Positions 31,600-36,007 of a stretch of DNA of 36,007 nt are shown in pieces (the first letter of the stretch is position 1; every line of letters begins with the position of its first letter). A program made the position numbers and the translations under genes. The DNA is from CAZWEZ01 sp964632795 (lineage in GTDB: Bacteria > Pseudomonadota > Alphaproteobacteria > Rhodospirillales > 2-02-FULL-58-16). Below the pieces are notes generated by a model. It saw nothing but the letters and a program-made list of their open reading frames with translations. It ran no database searches and was not told the origin of the DNA. The DNA lies in the NCBI GenBank assembly GCA_964632795.1, contig CAZWEZ010000029.1, positions 1 through 36,007 of the forward strand, written 5' to 3'.

Positions 31600-31934
31600 T
31601 GGGACAGGTCACGGTCAGCATCAACGGGCGCAAGTACCAGATCGCCTGCGACGACGGCCAGGAGGCTCACCTGACCCGGCTCGGGGGCTACGTCGACAAG
31701 CGGATCAGCGAACTGGTCGCCTCGATCGGCCAGATCGGCGACGCCCGGCTGCTGGTCATGGCCAGCCTGCTGGTCGCCGACGAGCTGTCGGACGCCTACG
31801 CCGAACTGGAGACCCTGCACTCGGGCGACGAGGGGGCGGCGGCCCGGCTGGACGCCGAGGAGGCCCTCGGCTCCAGCATCGAATCCCTGGCCATGCGACT
31901 CGAAGATATTGCCGAAGGCCTCGAACAGTCCTAA
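31599..31934 (+). CDS. zapA: Cell division protein ZapA
   Basis: 111 residues. The N-terminal VTVSINGRKYQIACDDGQEA and LTRLGGYVDKRISELVA form the ZapA globular head, followed by ARLLVMASLLVADELSDAY and a coiled-coil C-terminus. It crosslinks FtsZ filaments at the septum. The order zapA, 6S RNA, fau is conserved in many Proteobacteria and is kept here. Confidence 0.93.
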   Translation: MGQVTVSINGRKYQIACDDGQEAHLTRLGGYVDKRISELVASIGQIGDARLLVMASLLVADELSDAYAELETLHSGDEGAAARLDAEEALGSSIESLAMRLEDIAEGLEQS

Positions 31935-31940
31935 ATTCAT

Positions 31941-32110
31941 TGCGGGCGGTTTGCTGCAGGGTGCGACAGGCGAAAACATCCCTGGGGCCAACATCATTCT
32001 CTTGGGAGCCGTCCCTGCCGGTCCCGTGGGGCCGGTACCATGGCGCCCACCTGCACATGCGGGTCACGGAGGATCATATTGCCAACGGCCGTTGTGGCGC
32101 CGCCCACCCG
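31941..32110 (+). ncRNA. ssrS: 6S RNA
   Basis: About 165 bases between zapA and the 5-formyltetrahydrofolate cyclo-ligase gene, the conserved ssrS position. Closing-stem arms GGGCGG (31944-31949) and CCGCCC (32100-32105) can pair. Inner landmarks typical of alphaproteobacterial 6S are CATCCCTGGGGCC (near 31978) and GCCCACCTGCACATGCGGGT (32045-32064, a hairpin), with the central bulge between. It binds the RNA polymerase housekeeping holoenzyme and damps transcription in stationary phase. Exact ends are estimated from the stem. Confidence 0.82.
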
Positions 32111-32148
32111 TTCCTCACGCCACGCCGCCCGCCAATTCCCGAAAGCCG

Positions 32149-32733
32149 ATGACCCTCGAGCGCCAAAAACAACGTCTGCGGACGCACGCCCGGGCCCTGC
32201 GCCGGGCCTCCCGCCGGGCCGTCGGTTCCTGGGCCCCGGCGGGGCTGAAGGCCAGCTTCCTGGCGGCGATGGAGGACATGGACTTCCCCCGCCCCGGGGC
32301 CGCCGTCGCCGGGTACTGGCCGGTCGGCGACGAGATGGACGTCCGTCCCCTGCTGTTCCACTTCCACGGCCGGGGATACGCCTGCGCGCTGCCGGTGGTC
32401 GAAGGACCCGGGACGCCGCTGGTCTTCCGCCGCTGGCGGCCCGACATGGAGCTGGAAGCGGGGCCGCTGGGCACCCGCCAGCCGGGCCCGGAGGCCGAGC
32501 GGCTGGTCCCCGAGGCGGTGTTGGCGCCGTTGCTGGCCTTCGACGCCGGGGGCTACCGGCTGGGCCAGGGCGGGGGCTACTACGACCGCACCCTGCGGGA
32601 GTTGAGGGCCGACGGGCCGCTGCTGGCGGTGGGTATCGCTTTCGCCGGTCAGCGGCTGGAGGCGGTGCCCCGCGGCCCCCACGACCAATCCCTCGACTGG
32701 GTGGTCACCGAGGAAGAAGCGGTGCGGATATGA
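32149..32733 (+). CDS. fau: 5-formyltetrahydrofolate cyclo-ligase
   Basis: 194 residues from the ATG at 32149, just after the 6S RNA; upstream in-frame codons would lie inside that RNA and are rejected. It converts 5-formyl-THF to 5,10-methenyl-THF with ATP. Seen: AVAGYWPVGDEMDVRPLLFH, PVVEGPGTPLVFRRW, LLAFDAGGYRLGQGGGYYDR (the family signature G.R.G.GGGYYDR), and HDQSLDWVVTEE at the C-terminus (the usual H-D). Stop overlaps the next start by four bases. Confidence 0.93.
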   Translation: MTLERQKQRLRTHARALRRASRRAVGSWAPAGLKASFLAAMEDMDFPRPGAAVAGYWPVGDEMDVRPLLFHFHGRGYACALPVVEGPGTPLVFRRWRPDMELEAGPLGTRQPGPEAERLVPEAVLAPLLAFDAGGYRLGQGGGYYDRTLRELRADGPLLAVGIAFAGQRLEAVPRGPHDQSLDWVVTEEEAVRI

Positions 32734-33542
32734 GGATCCTGTTCTGCGGCGACGTGGTCGGACGGGCCGGCCGCACCGTGTTGATCGAGCACCTGGGGCG
32801 CCTGCGCCGGGAGCTGGAGCTGGATTTCGTGGTCGTCAACGGCGAGAACGCGGCCCACGGCTTCGGCATCACCGAGACCATCTGCGCCGACTTCTACGAG
32901 GCCGGCGCCGACGTCATCACCACCGGCAACCACGTCTGGGACCGCCGCGAGATCATCGACACCATCGACGGCGAGCCGCGGCTCCTCAGGCCCCTCAACT
33001 ACCCCCCCGGCACCCCGGGCCGCGGCTCGGGCGTGTTCGAGGCCCCCGGCGGACGCCGGGTGCTGGTCATCCACCCCATGGGCCGCCTATTCATGGACCC
33101 CCTGGACGACCCCTTCGCCGGCGCCGACAGGGCGCTCGCCGGCTACCGGCTGGGCCGCAACGTGGACGCCGTCATCGTCGACATGCACGCCGAGGCGACC
33201 AGCGAGAAGATGGCCATGGGCCACGCGCTGGACGGCCGGGTGTCGCTGGTCGCCGGCACCCACTGCCACGTCCCCACCGCCGACGCCCAGGTCTTGTGCG
33301 GGGGCACCGCCTACATCACCGACATCGGCATGTGCGGCGACTACGATTCGGTGATCGGCATGGTCAAGGAGACGGCGGTGGCGCGCTTCACCAGCAAGCT
33401 GCCGACCGGCCGCCTGGAGCCCGCCGAGGGAGACGCCACCCTGTGCGCGGTCTATGTGGAGACCGACGACGCCACCGGCCTGGCCCGCCACGTCGCCCCC
33501 CTGCGCACCGGCGGCCGGCTCGGCCAACGGTGGCCGCTATGA
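32730..33542 (+). CDS. YmdB-family metallophosphoesterase
   Basis: 270 residues. Metal-binding motifs: ILFCGDVVGRAGR (GDVVG), VVVNGENAAHGFGIT (NGEN), VITTGNHVWDRREI (GNHxWD), VDMHAEATSEKMAMGH (DxHAE) and VAGTHCHVPTADA (GTHxHV). These define the TIGR00282/YmdB type, some of which are 2',3'-cyclic nucleotide phosphodiesterases affecting biofilm formation. It overlaps fau by four bases. The 129 bases after it, up to yebC, contain GGTATAAC near 33616, a possible -10 box, and nothing else I can support. Confidence 0.92.
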   Translation: MRILFCGDVVGRAGRTVLIEHLGRLRRELELDFVVVNGENAAHGFGITETICADFYEAGADVITTGNHVWDRREIIDTIDGEPRLLRPLNYPPGTPGRGSGVFEAPGGRRVLVIHPMGRLFMDPLDDPFAGADRALAGYRLGRNVDAVIVDMHAEATSEKMAMGHALDGRVSLVAGTHCHVPTADAQVLCGGTAYITDIGMCGDYDSVIGMVKETAVARFTSKLPTGRLEPAEGDATLCAVYVETDDATGLARHVAPLRTGGRLGQRWPL

Positions 33543-33671
33543 CGACCACCGCCCCATTGTCGCCACATTGCTCTGATAGCCGGATGATCGAAACGTGCGG
33601 CCTTTCGCTACATGTGGTATAACCGCGTAGATGGACCTACACGATCTTCTAAATAGCCAGAGTGACGAGCG

Positions 33672-34421
33672 ATGGCCGGGCATTCACAGTTCAAGAACAT
33701 CATGTACCGCAAGGGCGCCCAGGACGCCAAGCGGGCCAAGGCCTTCACCAAGCTGATCCGCGAGTTGACGGTGGCCGCCCGGGCCGGCCTGCCCGATCCG
33801 GCGATGAACCCGCGCCTGCGCTCGGCGACCGCCGCCGCCAAGTCGGCCAACATGCCCAAGGACACCATGGAGCGGGCGATCAGGCGCGGCGCCGGGGGCG
33901 AGGAGGGGGCCGTCTTCGAGGAGGTCCGCTACGAGGGCTACGGGCCGGGCGGGGTCGCCCTCATCGTCGAGGCGCTGACCGACAACCGCAACCGGACCGC
34001 CGCCGAGGTCCGCGCCGCCTTCACCCGCACCGGCGGCAACCTGGGCGAGACCGGCAGCGTCAACTTCATGTTCGAACGCATCGGCCTGGTCCACTACGCC
34101 TTGGAGGCGGCGAGCGCCGACGACATGTTCGAGGCGGCGCTGGAGGCCGGCGCCGAGGACGTCGAGTCCGGCGAGGCCGGGCACCGGATCACCTGCGCGC
34201 CGGACGACCTCAACCTCGTGCGCGAAGCCCTGGAGGCGAGGTTCGAGGCCGCCGACGCCGCCCGCCTCGACTGGAAGCCGCTGACCTCGGTGGCCGTCGA
34301 CGAGGGCACCGCCGAGACCCTGTTCAAGCTGCTCGGCATCCTGGACGACAACGACGACGTGCAGCGGGTGGCGGCCAACTTCGAGGTCGACGACGAGGTC
34401 ATGGAGCGGCTCAGCGCATGA
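33672..34421 (+). CDS. yebC: YebC/PmpR family protein
   Basis: 249 residues. MAGHSQFKNIMYRKGAQDAK, RAKAFTKLIRELTVAAR, NMPKDTMERAIRRG and VRYEGYGPGGVALIVEALTD are the family signatures. Homologues act as DNA-binding regulators or as ribosome-associated factors that relieve stalling. It is next to ruvC in the usual order; its stop overlaps the ruvC ATG (ATGA). Confidence 0.95.
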   Translation: MAGHSQFKNIMYRKGAQDAKRAKAFTKLIRELTVAARAGLPDPAMNPRLRSATAAAKSANMPKDTMERAIRRGAGGEEGAVFEEVRYEGYGPGGVALIVEALTDNRNRTAAEVRAAFTRTGGNLGETGSVNFMFERIGLVHYALEAASADDMFEAALEAGAEDVESGEAGHRITCAPDDLNLVREALEARFEAADAARLDWKPLTSVAVDEGTAETLFKLLGILDDNDDVQRVAANFEVDDEVMERLSA

Positions 34422-34921
34422 GACTGATCGGACTGGACCCGGGGCTGCGCAACACCGGTTGGGGCGTCATCGACGTCGAGGGCAACCGGCTGCGTTACGT
34501 CGCCGACGGCATCGTGAGCTCCGATTCGGCGCGGCCGCTGGCCGAGCGCCTGGTCCAGCTCCACGACGGCCTGGCCGCGGTGATCGACCGCCTCGCCCCC
34601 CTCGAGGCGGCGGTCGAGGAGACCTTCGTCAACATGAACGCCGCCTCGACCCTCAAGCTGGGGCAGGCCCGCGGGATCGCCCTGCTGGTCTCGGCCAACG
34701 CCGGCTTGAAGGTGGCCGAGTATTCGCCCAACCTGGTCAAGAAGTCGGTGGTCGGCACCGGCCACGCGGTCAAGGAGCAGATCCAGATGATGGTCCGCAC
34801 CCTGTTGCCGGGCTGCGACTTCGCCGGGCCCGATTCGGCCGACGCCCTGGCCGTCGCCATCTGCCACGCCCACCACCGCCAGACCGCCGAGCGGCTGGCC
34901 CTGGCCGGGGCCGGCCGATGA
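34418..34921 (+). CDS. ruvC: Holliday junction endonuclease RuvC
   Basis: 167 residues. It cleaves Holliday junctions. The catalytic acidic residues are visible: Asp7 in LIGLDPGLRNTGWGV, Glu in AAVEETFVNMNAASTLKLGQ, and the Asp pair in GPDSADALAVAICHAH. Overlaps both yebC and ruvA by four bases. Confidence 0.96.
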   Translation: MRLIGLDPGLRNTGWGVIDVEGNRLRYVADGIVSSDSARPLAERLVQLHDGLAAVIDRLAPLEAAVEETFVNMNAASTLKLGQARGIALLVSANAGLKVAEYSPNLVKKSVVGTGHAVKEQIQMMVRTLLPGCDFAGPDSADALAVAICHAHHRQTAERLALAGAGR

Positions 34922-35550
34922 TCGCCCGGCTCAAGGGGATCGTCGATTCCCTCGGCGACGGGTGGGTGGTGATCGACGTCTCCGGGGTCGGCTACCTGGT
35001 CTTCTGCTCGGCGCGCACGCTGGGCCGCCTCGCCGTCGGCGAGGCGGCGGCGGTGGACGTCGAGACCCACGTGCGGGAGGACCACATCCATCTCTACGGC
35101 TTCCTCGATACCGCCGAGCGCGACTGGTTCCGCCTCCTGACCACGGTCCAGGGGGTGGGGGCCAAGGTCGGCCTGGCGATCCTCTCGGTACTCGGCGCCG
35201 AGGAGCTGCTGCAGGCGGTGGCGGCCGGCGACCGCGCCGCCGTCTCGAGGGCCAGCGGGGTCGGCCCCAAGCTGGCCAAGCGGATCCTCAGCGAGCTCCG
35301 GGACAAGGTCGGCGCCATCGCCCTGGGCCCGGCATCGGCGGCGGCCGGCGGGACCGCCGAAGGCGGCCTGCCGACGGCCACTACCGATGCCGTCTCGGCC
35401 CTGGTCAACCTCGGCTACAACCCCTCCGAGGCGCTGGGGGCGGTATCCAGGGGGGCCGGCGAGCTGGGTCCCGAGGCCGGGGTCGAGGTCCTGATCCGGG
35501 CCGGGCTGAATGAACTGGGCGCCAGGGAGCCCAGGGAGCATCACCGATGA
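34918..35550 (+). CDS. ruvA: Holliday junction branch migration protein RuvA
   Basis: 210 residues. Domain I MIARLKGIVDSLGDGWVVID and YLVFCSARTL, LHLYGF-like HIHLYGFLDTAERDWFRLLT, helix-hairpin-helix motifs VQGVGAKVGLAILS and ASGVGPKLAKRILSELRDK, an Ala/Gly linker, and domain III DAVSALVNLGYNPSEALGAV that contacts RuvB. It binds the four-way junction as a tetramer. Overlaps ruvC and ruvB by four bases. Confidence 0.96.
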   Translation: MIARLKGIVDSLGDGWVVIDVSGVGYLVFCSARTLGRLAVGEAAAVDVETHVREDHIHLYGFLDTAERDWFRLLTTVQGVGAKVGLAILSVLGAEELLQAVAAGDRAAVSRASGVGPKLAKRILSELRDKVGAIALGPASAAAGGTAEGGLPTATTDAVSALVNLGYNPSEALGAVSRGAGELGPEAGVEVLIRAGLNELGAREPREHHR

Positions 35551-36007
35551 GCGACCCCGGAGAGGACCGCGTGGTCGCCCCGGACCACGGCGCCGAGGAC
35601 CATCCCGAGGCCGGGCTGAGGCCCCAACGCCTGGACGACTTCATCGGCCAGAGCCAGTTGTGCGACAACCTCAGGGTGTTCATCGCCGCCGCCCGCCAGC
35701 GCGGCGAGGCGCTGGACCACGTGCTGTTCCACGGCCCGCCGGGACTGGGCAAGACGACGCTGGCCCAGATCGTCGCCCGCGAGCTGGGGGTCGGCTTCCG
35801 GGCCACCGCCGGGCCGGTCATCGTCCGGCCCGGCGACCTGGCGGCGATCCTCACCAACCTTCAGCCCCACGACGTACTGTTCATCGACGAGATCCACCGC
35901 CTCAACCCGGTGGTCGAGGAAATCCTCTATCCGGCGATGGAGGACTTCCAACTCGACCTGATCATCGGCGAGGGACCGGCGGCGCGCTCGGTGCGCATCG
36001 ACCTGCC
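35547..36007 (+). CDS. ruvB: Holliday junction helicase RuvB, 3' truncated by window edge
   Basis: About 153 residues are visible before the window ends. N-terminal acidic lead, then LRPQRLDDFIGQSQLCDNLR, Walker A HGPPGLGKTTLAQI, Walker B VLFIDEIHRLNPVVEE, and DLIIGEGPAARSVRIDL, all typical of the RuvB AAA+ motor that drives branch migration with RuvA. The usual length is about 340-350 residues, so more than half lies beyond the window. Confidence 0.96.
   Translation, partial: MSDPGEDRVVAPDHGAEDHPEAGLRPQRLDDFIGQSQLCDNLRVFIAAARQRGEALDHVLFHGPPGLGKTTLAQIVARELGVGFRATAGPVIVRPGDLAAILTNLQPHDVLFIDEIHRLNPVVEEILYPAMEDFQLDLIIGEGPAARSVRIDL

Overview
The window reads as a chromosomal segment of a GC-rich alphaproteobacterium, most likely Rhodospirillales-like. 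The pointers are a TrcR/DUF1013 cell-cycle regulator, DUF1192 and DUF4164 small proteins, two YdcH/DUF465 proteins, a 6S RNA between zapA and the formyltetrahydrofolate cyclo-ligase gene, and the yebC-ruvC-ruvA-ruvB order. The assignment is inferred from gene content only. No rRNA, tRNA, CRISPR array, transposase or integrase was seen.

Layout. 1-2170: a secreted redox cluster (5'-truncated cytochrome P460-like protein with in-frame NPCAA repeats, a TlpA-type thioredoxin, a formylglycine-generating-enzyme-like protein), then peptide deformylase. 2876-3553: a composite palindromic repeat and an amidase relic whose catalytic core is deleted in frame. 3561-6547: purE, a degenerate GGDEF protein, and phosphofructokinase between two DUF465 genes. 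6575-10263: divergent acyl-CoA synthetase and propionyl-CoA synthetase. 10370-12528: trcR with a 66-bp-period repeat tail, a quinone oxidoreductase, DUF1192. 12529-16250: an AT-richer accessory island with an Abi_2 (HEPN-type) gene behind a terminator-like leader, a Sel1 protein, truncated small genes and three copies of a short 3'-end tag. 16279-17123: an sRNA candidate, a hotdog thioesterase and a truncated second one. 17147-21568: two paralogous membrane adenylate/guanylate cyclases. 21718-23612: rpmE, cyaY, an MFS transporter. 23665-27452: MotB-like, MotA-like and OmpA-like envelope proteins. 27567-31082: suhB-type phosphatase, efp, thiE, a hypothetical gene and gap, all on the minus strand. 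31360-36007: DUF4164, zapA, 6S RNA, fau, ymdB-like, yebC, ruvC, ruvA, ruvB (cut by the window end).

The most unusual signal is a pair of about 263-bp palindromic elements (19210-19472 and 26231-26494). Their near-identical 33-bp inverted termini enclose several stems whose two arms differ between the copies yet remain complementary. Each ends 22-23 bases upstream of a minus-strand start codon. A third, unrelated 200-bp inverted-repeat element (24867-25066) sits between the MotA-like and MotB-like genes and supplies the MotA-like stop codon. These three elements, the Abi gene with its leader, and the duplicated 3'-end tags of the island are the main items for a second look.
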